Source: Alphaproteobacteria bacterium
GTDB taxonomy: Bacteria; Pseudomonadota; Alphaproteobacteria; Micropepsales; Micropepsaceae
DNA: 64,000 nucleotides
Direction of reading: 5' to 3'
Assembly: GCA_020852655.1 (NCBI GenBank)
Contig: JADZAI010000087.1
Span: forward strand, 1-64,000
Shown here: positions 23,535-32,415 of the stretch, piece by piece
Layout: every line of letters starts with the position of its first letter
Numbering within the stretch: the stretch's first letter is position 1
Program-made: the position numbers and the translations under genes
Notes under the pieces: generated by a model
Database searches by the model: none
Seen by the model: the letters and a program-made list of their open reading frames with translations, nothing else
What the model was told of the DNA's origin: nothing

Positions 23535-24945
23535 CGTACCTCCCCGCATCTGGCAGACCGCAACCTTCCGGCTTGCGGTCATCCTGTCGCTCATCTTCGG
23601 ACTCGGCAGCGCGGCCGTCCTGCTCGCGCTCGACTTCTCCATGGCGCGCGCCGCGCAGTCGGAACTGGAGGATTCACTCGAGAACCAGATGGCGATCATG
23701 CGGGCGGATATCGATGCCGAAGGTAGCGACGCGCTGATCGAAATGCTGGAAGGCCACCGCAAGGGCGGCAGCCCGACCCAATATGCCTATCTCGTACATA
23801 CGCCGGACGGCGGCCGCTACGTTGCGGGTCTTCCGGCCGATCTGCCCGAAAGCGATGGCTTCAGCCGCGTGAGCGTCCATCCGGCGACCCCGCGCGGCGG
23901 CGAGACGACGATAGACATGCTGGTTCTTTCCGCCCGCGGATCGGACGGCACGTTCCTGGCCGTCGGCCGCGAGACCTCGGCCCTCGACAAGCTGCGCGAC
24001 AGCCTGCACCTGATCGCTCTCGTCGGTGGCGGCGGTCTCGCTGTCCTGGCTGTCGCGACCGGGCTGGTCCTGGGCTACGTGCTTCTGCGGCGGCTGGAAC
24101 GGGTGAGCGACGTCGCGGCCCGGGTGCTGGGGGGAAACCAGAACGAACGCCTGCCTGCGATCGGACTTGGCCGCGAGTTCGACGCGCTGGTGCTGAACCT
24201 CAACCGGATGCTTGATCGCCTTGCACAGACGATGAGCGCCCTGCGTCAGGTGTCCGGCGATATCGCCCACGATCTGCGGACGCCGCTCACGCGGTTGCGG
24301 TCGCTGCTCGAGGATGCCGCCGGTTCCGACGACGCTGTCCGCCGCGAGGTTCTGGAGCGGGCGGTCGGCGAGACCGACGAGATACTGCTCATCTTCAATG
24401 CGCTGTTGCGCATCGCGCAGGTCGAGGGCGGCGATCGCAGATCGCATTTTGAGCTTGTCGACATCAGTGCGCTGGTGACCGAACTCGCCGATGTCTACCG
24501 GCCCGAAGCGGAGGATCTGCAACATGCGCTGCGCCTCGACGCGCAGGCGGGACTCTACGGCCGCGGCGACCGGCGCCTGCTGCGCCAGTTGCTGTCGAAC
24601 CTGCTCGAGAACGCCATGCGGCATACCCCGCCCGGTACGGCGATCACCCTGCGCGCAACCGGAGAAGACACGCGGATCCGGCTCAGCGTTACGGATAATG
24701 GGCCGGGCGTTCCGGCCGCCGAAGTGCCCAACCTCACGCAGCGCTTCTACCGGCTCGACCGCAGCCGCTCGACACCGGGCTCCGGCCTGGGCCTCACCTT
24801 GGCGACTGCCATTGCCGAACTGCATGACGGCAGGCTCAGCGTCGAGAACGGCGAGCCCGGCCTCATCGTCACCTTTGCCTTCCCGCGAGCACCAGCCCCG
24901 GCGGCCACGGCAGGCAGGGCGGAGCCTTCGGTCACCGTCGCTTGA
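23512..24945 (+). CDS. Sensor histidine kinase
   Basis: The 477-residue kinase has an N-terminal membrane helix (about 18-38), a periplasmic region, a second helix (about 165-190) and a HAMP linker. The catalytic parts are the H-box SGDIAHDLRTPLTRL, the N-box LLSNLLENAMRHTPPG, the G1 box VTDNGPGVP and the G2 box GSGLGLTLATAIAELH. Its start overlaps the regulator gene; the ATG at 23521 is an alternative. The signal is unknown. No target operon is evident, though the acyl-CoA synthetase is next. Confidence 0.94.
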   Translation: MSSMIRADVPPRIWQTATFRLAVILSLIFGLGSAAVLLALDFSMARAAQSELEDSLENQMAIMRADIDAEGSDALIEMLEGHRKGGSPTQYAYLVHTPDGGRYVAGLPADLPESDGFSRVSVHPATPRGGETTIDMLVLSARGSDGTFLAVGRETSALDKLRDSLHLIALVGGGGLAVLAVATGLVLGYVLLRRLERVSDVAARVLGGNQNERLPAIGLGREFDALVLNLNRMLDRLAQTMSALRQVSGDIAHDLRTPLTRLRSLLEDAAGSDDAVRREVLERAVGETDEILLIFNALLRIAQVEGGDRRSHFELVDISALVTELADVYRPEAEDLQHALRLDAQAGLYGRGDRRLLRQLLSNLLENAMRHTPPGTAITLRATGEDTRIRLSVTDNGPGVPAAEVPNLTQRFYRLDRSRSTPGSGLGLTLATAIAELHDGRLSVENGEPGLIVTFAFPRAPAPAATAGRAEPSVTVA

Positions 24946-25015
24946 GCGCGAACCGCCCGTGACAGCCGGTTCCTATTGAGACAGGCTGCCGGGCAAACAT
25001 TCGGGGAGCACGCCC

Positions 25016-26629
25016 ATGCTGGACAAGCGGATGCCGCCGCGCGGCGACTGCGTCATGCGCGACCTGATCGACCGCCATGCCCGGTATACGCCGGACGGCG
25101 CCTATGCCGTATTCGCCGACGGTACGATCTGGACCTATGGCGATCTCCGCCGCCGGGTGCGCGACACGGCCGAGGCGTTGCAGCGGCTCGGCGTCGCGCA
25201 GGGCGATTTCGTCGTCGTCTGGCTGCCGAACGGGCCGGAATGCCTGCGGGTGATGCTGGCGCTGAACTATCTCGGCGCCGTCTATGTGCCGATCAACACC
25301 TCCTATCGGGGCGGCCTGCTCGCGCATGTCATCGACAATTCCGGCGCACGGCTGATGATCGGTGCTGCGCCGCTGCTGGGCCGCCTGCGCGACGTGGCGC
25401 ATGCCGAGCTGGGCGACGTCGTCGTGGTCGGCGGCACGGCCGAGCCTATTGCCGGTCTCACGCTGCACGACGCCTCGGTCCTGGACGGCGACGGGGAAAA
25501 GCTCACGCCGCCGGCGCGAGAAATCCAGCCCTGGGACACGCTTTGCATCATCTACACCTCGGGTACGACGGGACCGTCGAAGGGTGTCCTGTGTTCTTCG
25601 CTCCAGCTCCACGCCATGTTTACCGCAAGCGAGGCGCTGGAGAGCCAGCCGGACGACCGCTCGCTCGTCACCATGCCGATGTTCCATGTCGGCGGCGCCG
25701 GACCGATATGGGGTGCGCTCTATCGCGGCACTTCCTTCGCGCTCGTCGAATCCTTCAAGACGCACGAATTCTGGCCGACCATTCGCCGCTTCGGTATCAC
25801 CAGCACGATCCTCGTCGGTGCGATGACGCCCTTCCTGTTGAAGGAGCCGCCGTCTCCCGCCGATCGCGACCATACGCTGCGCACCGTGACCATGGTTCCG
25901 CTGAGCGATCAGCATCGCGCGTTTGCCGAGCGCTTCGGCGTCGAGGTGCACACCGCGTTCAACATGACCGAGATTTCCTCGCCGCTCTCGGTGCGCAATC
26001 CCGAAACGCTCGGTACCTGCGGCCAGCCGCGGGCCGGCGTCGAGGTGCGTGTGGTCGACGAGAACGACTGCGAGGTCGAGGCCGGTGTCGTCGGCGAACT
26101 GATCGTGCGCACCGACATGCCGTGGGGCCTGAACCACGGCTATCACAAGAACCCGGAGGCGACGGCGCGCGCCTGGCGGAACGGCTGGTTCCATACGGGC
26201 GATGCCTTTCGGCGCGATGCCGACGGCAATTTCTTCTTCGTCGACCGCATCAAGGACGCGATCCGCCGCCGCGGCGAAAACATCTCCTCCTTCGAAGTCG
26301 AAAAGGAAATCGTCGCCTTCGACCAGGTCCGTGACGTCGCGGTCGTGGGCGTACCGAGCGAGTTCGGCGAAGACGAAGTGCTGGCGGTGATGAGCGCCGT
26401 CGCCGGCCGCAACACGATCGAGTTCGAACGGCTCGTCGACTTCCTGCGTCCGCGCCTGCCGCACTTCATGGTACCGCGTTACTACCGCGTCGTCGCCGAT
26501 CTGCCGCGCACGCCGACCGAAAAGGTGCAGAAGCACATGCTGCGGACCGAGGGCGTTACCCCCGACACATGGGACCGCGAGAAGGCCGGTATCTTCCTGA
26601 AGCAGGAACGGCTGACGGCCGCCCCGTGA
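25016..26629 (+). CDS. AMP-binding acyl-CoA synthetase family protein
   Basis: The 537-residue ANL-superfamily enzyme would activate a carboxylic acid to its CoA ester via an acyl-adenylate. P-loop motif A3 is CIIYTSGTTGPSKGV. Later motifs are AFNMTEISSPLSVRN (A5), NGWFHTGDAFRRDADGNFFF (A7), KDAIRRRGENISSFEVEKEI (A8) and TPTEKVQKHML (the A10 catalytic Lys). It resembles ATP-dependent acyl-CoA ligases of the crotonobetaine/carnitine CaiC type. It follows the kinase gene by 70 bases. The substrate is unknown. Confidence 0.92.
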   Translation: MLDKRMPPRGDCVMRDLIDRHARYTPDGAYAVFADGTIWTYGDLRRRVRDTAEALQRLGVAQGDFVVVWLPNGPECLRVMLALNYLGAVYVPINTSYRGGLLAHVIDNSGARLMIGAAPLLGRLRDVAHAELGDVVVVGGTAEPIAGLTLHDASVLDGDGEKLTPPAREIQPWDTLCIIYTSGTTGPSKGVLCSSLQLHAMFTASEALESQPDDRSLVTMPMFHVGGAGPIWGALYRGTSFALVESFKTHEFWPTIRRFGITSTILVGAMTPFLLKEPPSPADRDHTLRTVTMVPLSDQHRAFAERFGVEVHTAFNMTEISSPLSVRNPETLGTCGQPRAGVEVRVVDENDCEVEAGVVGELIVRTDMPWGLNHGYHKNPEATARAWRNGWFHTGDAFRRDADGNFFFVDRIKDAIRRRGENISSFEVEKEIVAFDQVRDVAVVGVPSEFGEDEVLAVMSAVAGRNTIEFERLVDFLRPRLPHFMVPRYYRVVADLPRTPTEKVQKHMLRTEGVTPDTWDREKAGIFLKQERLTAAP

Positions 26630-26779
26630 GGGCAGAAGCGCCTTTGGGATTGCTGGCCCGAACCTGACGGCAATCTGCGCTTGCGGTGAAACCTTCGCCT
26701 GCTCCGGCGAATCTTCATGACTGCGCAAGTCTGCCGCCGCTAACGACCTCGCGTCGACACAGGAGTCCCGCGAGTCCGC

Positions 26780-28120
26780 ATGGACGCTTCTTCTGCCGCC
26801 CGCCCGTCCGCCAGCAAGGTGGCGGCTGTGACCTCCGCCTTCTGGATCATGAAGATCTGCGCCACCACCGTGGGTGAAACGGGCGGCGACATGGTCTCCA
26901 TGACCATGAATGTCGGTTACGCCGCCAGTTCGCTGATCCTGTTGTCGGTCTTCGGGCTGGCGCTGGCGGCGCAATTGCGCGCGCGGTCCTTCCATCCCTT
27001 CCTGTACTGGACCGTCGTGCTCGCGACCAGCACGGCGGGAACGACGATCTCCGACTACATGGATCGCACGCTGGACCTTGGCTACGCAGCCGGAGCGGCG
27101 CTGCTCTCGGCGACGCTCGTGGCCGTGTTGCTGATATGGCGGCGCAGCGTCGGTTCCCTCTCGGTCTCGGACATCCGCACGCCTCGTGTCGAGGCGTTCT
27201 ATTGGACGGCCATCCTCGTCTCGAACACGCTCGGCACGGCCGTCGGCGATTTCCTGGCCGACAGTTCGGGGCTGGGTTACGTGGGCAGCAACCTGCTGAT
27301 CTCAGGTGCCATTGCCGCCATTGCGGCCGGCTATTTCTTCACCTCGCTGTCCCGCACCGGCTTGTTCTGGGGGGCCTTCGTGCTGACCCGCCCCTTCGGC
27401 GCGACGATGGGCGACATGCTGACCAAGAGCCCCGCCAAAGGCGGCTTGGGCATCGGCACGGTCGGCGCCTCGGCGGTCCTGCTTGCGATTCTCGTGATCT
27501 GCATCCTGGTGACCTCGCGGCCCGCGAACACCCACCGCGCCGCGCCGCGCGGAAAGGGCTGGCGCCGGTTCTGGCTACGCATGGCTACTGCTGTAGCGCT
27601 TCTGGTGTCGGTGCCGGCGGGCTACCGCGCCTATCTCTATTTCGCGGGCAATTTTCATGTGGTCGCGGAAGGCGAGGTGTATCGGGCGGCCCAACCGACG
27701 CCCGAGCGACTGGCCGACTGGGCCGCGGCCTATCATTTGAAATCGGTCCTCAATCTGCGCGGCCACAGGCCGGGCAAGGCTTGGTACGACGCGGAGGTGA
27801 CGGCGGCGAAGCAACTGGGTGTGACGCTCATCGATTATCCGCTCTCGGCAGACATCGTGCCGACCGCCGCGCAGGTCGCCGATCTCATCGAGATTCTTGC
27901 GAAGGCCCCGAAGCCGCTTCTGATCCACTGCAAGGAAGGCGCCGACCGGGCGGGCTTCGTGTCGGCCGTCTATCTTGCCGCCATCGCCGGGGCGGACGAG
28001 GACACTGCGGAGGCGCAGCTCTCATTCCGGTTCGGCCATGTCTCCTTGCCGTTCATCCCCTCCTACGCAATGGACGAGGGCTGGGAAGCAGCCGGGCCGG
28101 CGCTGGGCTTTGCCGATTGA
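26780..28120 (+). CDS. COG4705-like membrane protein fused to dual-specificity phosphatase
   Basis: The 446-residue protein joins two domains. Residues 15-250 form an eight-helix COG4705-like membrane part with four internal repeats. In each, a Trp is followed exactly 15 residues later by an Asp in a G-x3-[GS]D motif (W22/D37, W77/D92, W142/D157, W197/D212), mostly followed by LGY. A further helix spans about 264-288. Residues 291-446 form a tyrosine/dual-specificity phosphatase domain with NFHVVAEGEVYRAAQPT and the catalytic HCKEGADRAG (Cys384, Arg390). The topology predicts a tethered phosphatase, probably cytosolic. Substrate and transport role are unknown. Confidence 0.88.
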   Translation: MDASSAARPSASKVAAVTSAFWIMKICATTVGETGGDMVSMTMNVGYAASSLILLSVFGLALAAQLRARSFHPFLYWTVVLATSTAGTTISDYMDRTLDLGYAAGAALLSATLVAVLLIWRRSVGSLSVSDIRTPRVEAFYWTAILVSNTLGTAVGDFLADSSGLGYVGSNLLISGAIAAIAAGYFFTSLSRTGLFWGAFVLTRPFGATMGDMLTKSPAKGGLGIGTVGASAVLLAILVICILVTSRPANTHRAAPRGKGWRRFWLRMATAVALLVSVPAGYRAYLYFAGNFHVVAEGEVYRAAQPTPERLADWAAAYHLKSVLNLRGHRPGKAWYDAEVTAAKQLGVTLIDYPLSADIVPTAAQVADLIEILAKAPKPLLIHCKEGADRAGFVSAVYLAAIAGADEDTAEAQLSFRFGHVSLPFIPSYAMDEGWEAAGPALGFAD

Positions 28121-28124
28121 TGAT

Positions 28125-28622
28125 CTATCGCGTCAGCTCGCGCACAAGCGGTCCGAAGTCGGTGACCAGCGCCTGATAGATGGCCTTCTTGAAGGGCACG
28201 ATGATGTCGGGGAGTTCCACCACCTGCACCCAGCGCCAGGCTTCGAATTCCGGCTCGTGCAGGTCCAGCCGCACGTCGTTGTCGGTGCCTTTGAAGCGGG
28301 CGAGGAACCATTTCTGCGTCTGGCCGCGATACTTGCCCTTGAGCGCCTTTCCGAGCAGGTCGCGCGGCAGATCATAGGTCAGCCAGGCGGGATGCTCGGC
28401 GACGATCTCGGCCTTCTGGACGCCGGTCTCCTCGTAGAGTTCGCGCAGAGCCGCTTCGCGCAAATCCTCGCCGTCGTCGATGCCGCCCTGCGGCATCTGC
28501 CACGCTTCACCGGCGTCGCGGTCGATGCGGCTGCCGACGAAGATGCGCCCCTTCGGGTTGAACAGCATCACGCCCACGCAGGGGCGATAGGGCAGCTTGC
28601 CGGGATCAGTGATGTTCGCCAT
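28125..28622 (-). CDS. rppH: RNA pyrophosphohydrolase (Nudix)
   Basis: The 165-residue Nudix hydrolase removes pyrophosphate from the 5' end of RNA and starts RNA decay. The Nudix box is GGIDDGEDLREAALREL then YEETGV (consensus GX5EX7REUXEEXGU). The N-terminus YRPCVGVMLFNPKGRIFVGSR and WQMPQGG are typical of RppH. The start overlaps the YibQ-like gene by 17 bases. The gene order ctpA, yibQ-like, rppH is common in alphaproteobacteria. Confidence 0.95.
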   Translation of the reverse strand: MANITDPGKLPYRPCVGVMLFNPKGRIFVGSRIDRDAGEAWQMPQGGIDDGEDLREAALRELYEETGVQKAEIVAEHPAWLTYDLPRDLLGKALKGKYRGQTQKWFLARFKGTDNDVRLDLHEPEFEAWRWVQVVELPDIIVPFKKAIYQALVTDFGPLVRELTR

Positions 28623-29670
28623 GCGCTTCGCTTACCGGAGGCGTGGCCTCTTCGGAAGCGGGCGCGTGCGCAGGCGCCGGGTCATGCGCCGGCTCTTCAT
28701 GCGCGGGCGTGGCCTCGGCTGCGGCCTCTGCGGTGTGTTCCACCGTCGGCGCCTGCGCCAGGCTGCTGGCCGGAACCAATACCAGGCCCCGCGCTTCGAG
28801 CGTGGCGGACCAGGCGGCCAGGCGGTCCGCCGTCACTGGATAGGCCCGCGCCAACGCCAGGGCGGAGCCGTTGGCCCGCGCCATCGCCTCGAGGCGCTCC
28901 AGCGCGGCGTCGATCGCCTGTGCCTCCGGCGTGCTGTCCAGGGTCAGTGCGATCTCCGCCGAATCCACCGCAGCGGCATCGAAGCCATGCGCGCGGCTGT
29001 GACTCCACACGAGGCCGTTCATCGACGCGCCGCCCAGCAAGGGGCCTATCGTCTGGGTGTTCTCGAGGACCGGACTCTGACCCGGCAGCACAGCGCCCGC
29101 GTAGCCGGTGAAACGGCCGAGGACCCAGTGCAGCCGTTCCAGATTCTCGTCCGCCGGCAGCGTGCTCAGGATGGCCTGCGGCCCGGCGTCGTTGCTGGGA
29201 AATCCCACCGGCTCGAGCGGCACGTCGACGAAGATTTCATGGCCGGCCGCCCGCGCCATATCGGCGTCCTTCTGAAGACCGCGGCCGTAGGGGCTGAAGG
29301 AAAGGCTGATGTCGGCCGGCAGCTTTTCGACCGCGCTCGCCGTCACCCTAGACGAAATGCCGAGCCCGGCCACCAGCACCGCAACGCGTGGCCGGCCATC
29401 GGCAGGCGGCGGCGGGCGACGGAACTGCCGCGGGTCGATCAGCGCTTCCGCCGGGGCTGCGCCGTGCTCCGGCGCGGTCCCGATCGATGTCGGCTGGTGA
29501 TGCGTCGAGACGATCGCGAAAGCGCCCGGCCCCGTGCCGAACAAGGCGGATGCACCGGCGCCAAGCACGGCCGATGCGGCGATGGCCCACGCCACGACAT
29601 GCAGACGCCCCGGGGCTCCGCGCCGTACGCGCGCGGCGAAGCCGCTTCGGAATATCGCGCCCGCTGCCAT
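28606..29670 (-). CDS. Divergent polysaccharide deacetylase family protein (YibQ-like)
   Basis: The 354-residue protein has an N-terminal membrane anchor (about residues 25-48). A divergent polysaccharide deacetylase domain follows: PRVAVLVAGLGISSRVTASA, DISLSFSPYGRGL, HEIFVDVPLEPVGFP and FTGYAGAVL. The metal ligands of true deacetylases are largely changed, as is usual in this family. A C-terminal tail of about 50 residues rich in Pro, Ala, His and Glu is added. It lies between ctpA and rppH. The cell-envelope role is inferred from the context. Confidence 0.85.
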   Translation of the reverse strand: MAAGAIFRSGFAARVRRGAPGRLHVVAWAIAASAVLGAGASALFGTGPGAFAIVSTHHQPTSIGTAPEHGAAPAEALIDPRQFRRPPPPADGRPRVAVLVAGLGISSRVTASAVEKLPADISLSFSPYGRGLQKDADMARAAGHEIFVDVPLEPVGFPSNDAGPQAILSTLPADENLERLHWVLGRFTGYAGAVLPGQSPVLENTQTIGPLLGGASMNGLVWSHSRAHGFDAAAVDSAEIALTLDSTPEAQAIDAALERLEAMARANGSALALARAYPVTADRLAAWSATLEARGLVLVPASSLAQAPTVEHTAEAAAEATPAHEEPAHDPAPAHAPASEEATPPVSEAHGEHH

Positions 29671-29734
29671 GACCCAACCATGTCGGCGCCGCGGTTAACG
29701 TGCAGTTTACGCTGGTTAATGCCGCACAAGAAAA

Positions 29735-29764
29735 GGCCGCCCGCGGGAAGACCCGGGGGCGGCC
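29735..29764 (-). terminator. Intrinsic terminator after ctpA
   Basis: GGCCGCCC (29735-29742) pairs with GGGCGGCC (29757-29764), and on the minus strand the hairpin is followed by TTTTCTTG. It lies 24 bases after the ctpA stop, ahead of the YibQ-like gene. Confidence 0.75.
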
Positions 29765-29787
29765 CAATCCTTGCGAAGAAGCCCAGA

Positions 29788-31158
29788 TTACTGCGGCTTG
29801 GTCGGATCCAGCGGGCCGGCGTCCGAGGGGCCTTCGGCAACGATCTTCTTGCCCTCGATGCCCAGCGGCTTCATCCCGTTGCGGATGAATTTCAGCGCGT
29901 AGTCGAGCTGGAAGTCTTCCGTCTTGTCGCCCGGCATCGGGTAGACGACGCCCTTGGTCTTCGGCTCGACGACGCCGTCGGCCTTTTCGCCCTCGAGGTG
30001 ACCCATCAGGCTCGCCTCGGAGCGGCGGCGCTGTTCGAGGTCCTTCTCCTCTTCGCTGTCGCGCGGCTTGGCGTGGACCTCCCAGTCCGGCTCGATGCCG
30101 TGCGCCTGAATCGAGCGGCCCGACGGCGTGTAGTACTTGGCGGTGGTGAGGCGCAGCGCACCTTCGCCCGAACCCAGCGGGATGATCGTCTGCACCGAGC
30201 CCTTGCCGAAGGAGAGCGTGCCGATCACGACGGCGCGGCCCTGGTCCTGGAGCGCGCCGGCGACGATCTCGCTCGCCGAGGCCGAGCCGCCATTGACCAG
30301 CACGACCAGCGGCTTGCCGTCGGTGTCGTCTCCGGCGCGCGCGGTGTAGCGCTGGATGTCCTGCGGGTCGCGGCCGCGGGTCGACACGATCTCGCCGCGC
30401 TCGAGGAAGGAATCGGAGACGGCGATCGACTGGTCCAGCAGGCCGCCGGGGTTGTTGCGCAGGTCCAGCACCCAGCCGCGGATGTTGCCGCCCGATTGCT
30501 TGCGCAGCGTCGTGAAGGCCTGCTCGACGCCGGATTCGGTCTGCTCGTTGAAGGCGGCGACGCGGATATAGCCGATGTCGCCTTCCATCCGGTACTTCAC
30601 GCTCTCGACCTTGATGAGCGCCCGGTTCAGCGGCACGTCGCGGGGCTTGTCCTCGCCGGCGCGGACGATCGTCAGCGTCACCGGCGTGCCGATCGGGCCG
30701 CGCATGCGCTCCACGGCATCCGACAGCGTCACGCCGCGAATCTGCATGCCGTCGATATGGGTGATGAAATCGCCCGCCTTGATGCCGGCACGGCTGGCCG
30801 GCGTATCGTCGATGGGCGAGATGACCTTCACGAAGTCATTCTCGATCGTCACCTCAAGGCCGAGACCGCCGAACTCGCCGCGCGTCTGGACCTGCATGTC
30901 CTGGAAGTCCTTCGCATCCATGTAGCTGGAATGCGGATCCAGAGAGGTGAGCATGCCGTTGATGGCGTATTTCACGAGATCGGCGTCCTCGACCTCGCGC
31001 ACATAATTGGCGCGCACGCGCTCGAACACATCGCCGAACAGATTGAGCTGGCGATAGGTCTCCGAACTCGCCTCGACCTGACCGAAATTCACGAGCAGGG
31101 CGGTCGCCGCGACGCCCGCGGTCATGCCCATCAGGCCGGCAAGAAAGGTCTTCTTCAT
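29788..31158 (-). CDS. ctpA: S41 family C-terminal processing peptidase
   Basis: The 456-residue serine protease has an N-terminal signal/anchor (MKKTFLAGLMGMTAGVAATA). A PDZ domain follows at about residues 85-165 (FGGLGLEVTIENDFVKVISP, AGIKAGDFITHIDG). The S41 catalytic region has Ser in GGSASASEIVAGALQD and Lys in GTLSFGKGSVQT. It processes periplasmic proteins, for example cell-wall hydrolases. The start at 31158 follows the SD-like region; the frame extends to 31212. The envC-like gene lies upstream in the same direction. Confidence 0.95.
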   Translation of the reverse strand: MKKTFLAGLMGMTAGVAATALLVNFGQVEASSETYRQLNLFGDVFERVRANYVREVEDADLVKYAINGMLTSLDPHSSYMDAKDFQDMQVQTRGEFGGLGLEVTIENDFVKVISPIDDTPASRAGIKAGDFITHIDGMQIRGVTLSDAVERMRGPIGTPVTLTIVRAGEDKPRDVPLNRALIKVESVKYRMEGDIGYIRVAAFNEQTESGVEQAFTTLRKQSGGNIRGWVLDLRNNPGGLLDQSIAVSDSFLERGEIVSTRGRDPQDIQRYTARAGDDTDGKPLVVLVNGGSASASEIVAGALQDQGRAVVIGTLSFGKGSVQTIIPLGSGEGALRLTTAKYYTPSGRSIQAHGIEPDWEVHAKPRDSEEEKDLEQRRRSEASLMGHLEGEKADGVVEPKTKGVVYPMPGDKTEDFQLDYALKFIRNGMKPLGIEGKKIVAEGPSDAGPLDPTKPQ

Positions 31159-31215
31159 CTGACTTCGCGCCTCGATCCCTGGACTTAGGGGTTCAACACC
31201 ACAACGCAACACACG

Positions 31216-32415
31216 CTAACCGTTGGCCTGGACTGGCACGAACCATGCCATCGGATCGACCGGCGCGCCCTCGCGCCGCAATTCGATGTACAGGAGCGGC
31301 CCGTTCTTCTGTTCGCTGCCGGCCGTCGTTCCCAACGGTTCGCCGGCCAGCACATACTGGCCAACCGTGGCATCAAGACGGCCGAACCCGCCGATGAGAA
31401 CAAAGTAACCCTCGCTGGGCGCCAGTATCAATAGACGCCCATAGTCGCCGAACGGCCCGGCAAACACGATTTCGCCATCGGCGGGCGCGGTGATCTGGGC
31501 GTCCGCGCGGGTCCGCAGCGTGAGGCCCTGGGCCGTCGCGCCGTTGTCCTCGGCCTCGCCGAAGCGGCGTGCAATGTCGCCCATGGCCGGCCAGGGCAGC
31601 TTGCCGCGGCGCGTCGTGAACGCGACCTTGGCGCCGCGGCTGGCGACCATGACGGGGGCGGAGTTCGCCTCCTCGGCCGTCGCGCCGGCGCGGTCGCGCG
31701 GCTTAGGCGGCTCGTCCAGCCAGGCCATCAGGTCGGTCATGTCGGCGGCGCGCGCCTGAAGCGCGGCGATCCGGCCCTCGGCGGCTGTCACCCCGTCGTC
31801 CAGTTCCTGGACCAGCGCCTGGCGCTTCGCGACGAGGCCCTTCAGTTCGCCGGTCCGCTGGGTCAATGCCGCTTCCTGCGTACGGGCGGCATCGCGCTCG
31901 ACGACCAGCGCGGCGCGGGTTTCGCCGAGTTCCTTCAGTGTGGCGGCGATCTTCTGGGCTTCGACATTCAGTTTCTCGGTGACGGCGGCGATCAGCATCG
32001 CGCCGCGCGCCGCCTTGCTCGCATCGTCGGGCGAGACGGCGAGGGCCGGCGGCGGGTCGCGCGTCAGCCGTTGGAGCGCCGCGAGCAGAGGACCCATGCC
32101 GGCGCGGCGCTTTTCGAGATCGGCGCTCAGCGTCTTTTCACGCGTATCGAGCTCGCCGATTCGCCGCTCGGCCTGGGTCAGTGACCGTTCGGCGGTCTGG
32201 ATCTGGCTGGCGAGGCTGGCGGCCTCAGCCTGAAGCTGGCTCAGTTCCGCTGCTGCCTTGACCTTTCCTGCCTGATCCAGCGCCTTCTGCTTTTCCGTTT
32301 CCGCAATCTGTTCCTGGAGGCGCAGCAGATCGTCCGGCGAACGCGCAGGCGCCGTCTCTGCCGCAACCGGCAGCGCCAGCGTCATCGCCAGGACGAGCGC
32401 GCTAGGCTGCTTCAT
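31216..32415 (-). CDS. EnvC-like murein hydrolase activator (M23 family)
   Basis: The 399-residue periplasmic protein has a signal peptide (about residues 1-20). A long coiled coil follows (about 28-115 and 145-225), then a C-terminal LytM domain with AQGLTLRTRADAQITAPADG and LLYIELRREGAPVDPMAW. The zinc ligands of active M23 peptidases (HxxxD and HxH) are not present, which is normal for EnvC-type activators of amidases. It overlaps gpmI by 14 bases and precedes ctpA. Confidence 0.88.
   Translation of the reverse strand: MKQPSALVLAMTLALPVAAETAPARSPDDLLRLQEQIAETEKQKALDQAGKVKAAAELSQLQAEAASLASQIQTAERSLTQAERRIGELDTREKTLSADLEKRRAGMGPLLAALQRLTRDPPPALAVSPDDASKAARGAMLIAAVTEKLNVEAQKIAATLKELGETRAALVVERDAARTQEAALTQRTGELKGLVAKRQALVQELDDGVTAAEGRIAALQARAADMTDLMAWLDEPPKPRDRAGATAEEANSAPVMVASRGAKVAFTTRRGKLPWPAMGDIARRFGEAEDNGATAQGLTLRTRADAQITAPADGEIVFAGPFGDYGRLLILAPSEGYFVLIGGFGRLDATVGQYVLAGEPLGTTAGSEQKNGPLLYIELRREGAPVDPMAWFVPVQANG

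Noticed and set aside
24932-26995. 687-codon minus-strand frame opposite the acyl-CoA synthetase
   Set aside because: The plus-strand synthetase has all adenylation motifs. The antisense frame has none.
28597-31188. 863-codon plus-strand frame opposite rppH, the YibQ-like gene and ctpA
   Set aside because: It spans three genes and their intergenic gap with Arg/His/Gly-rich sequence and no domain. It is a shadow of the minus-strand genes.
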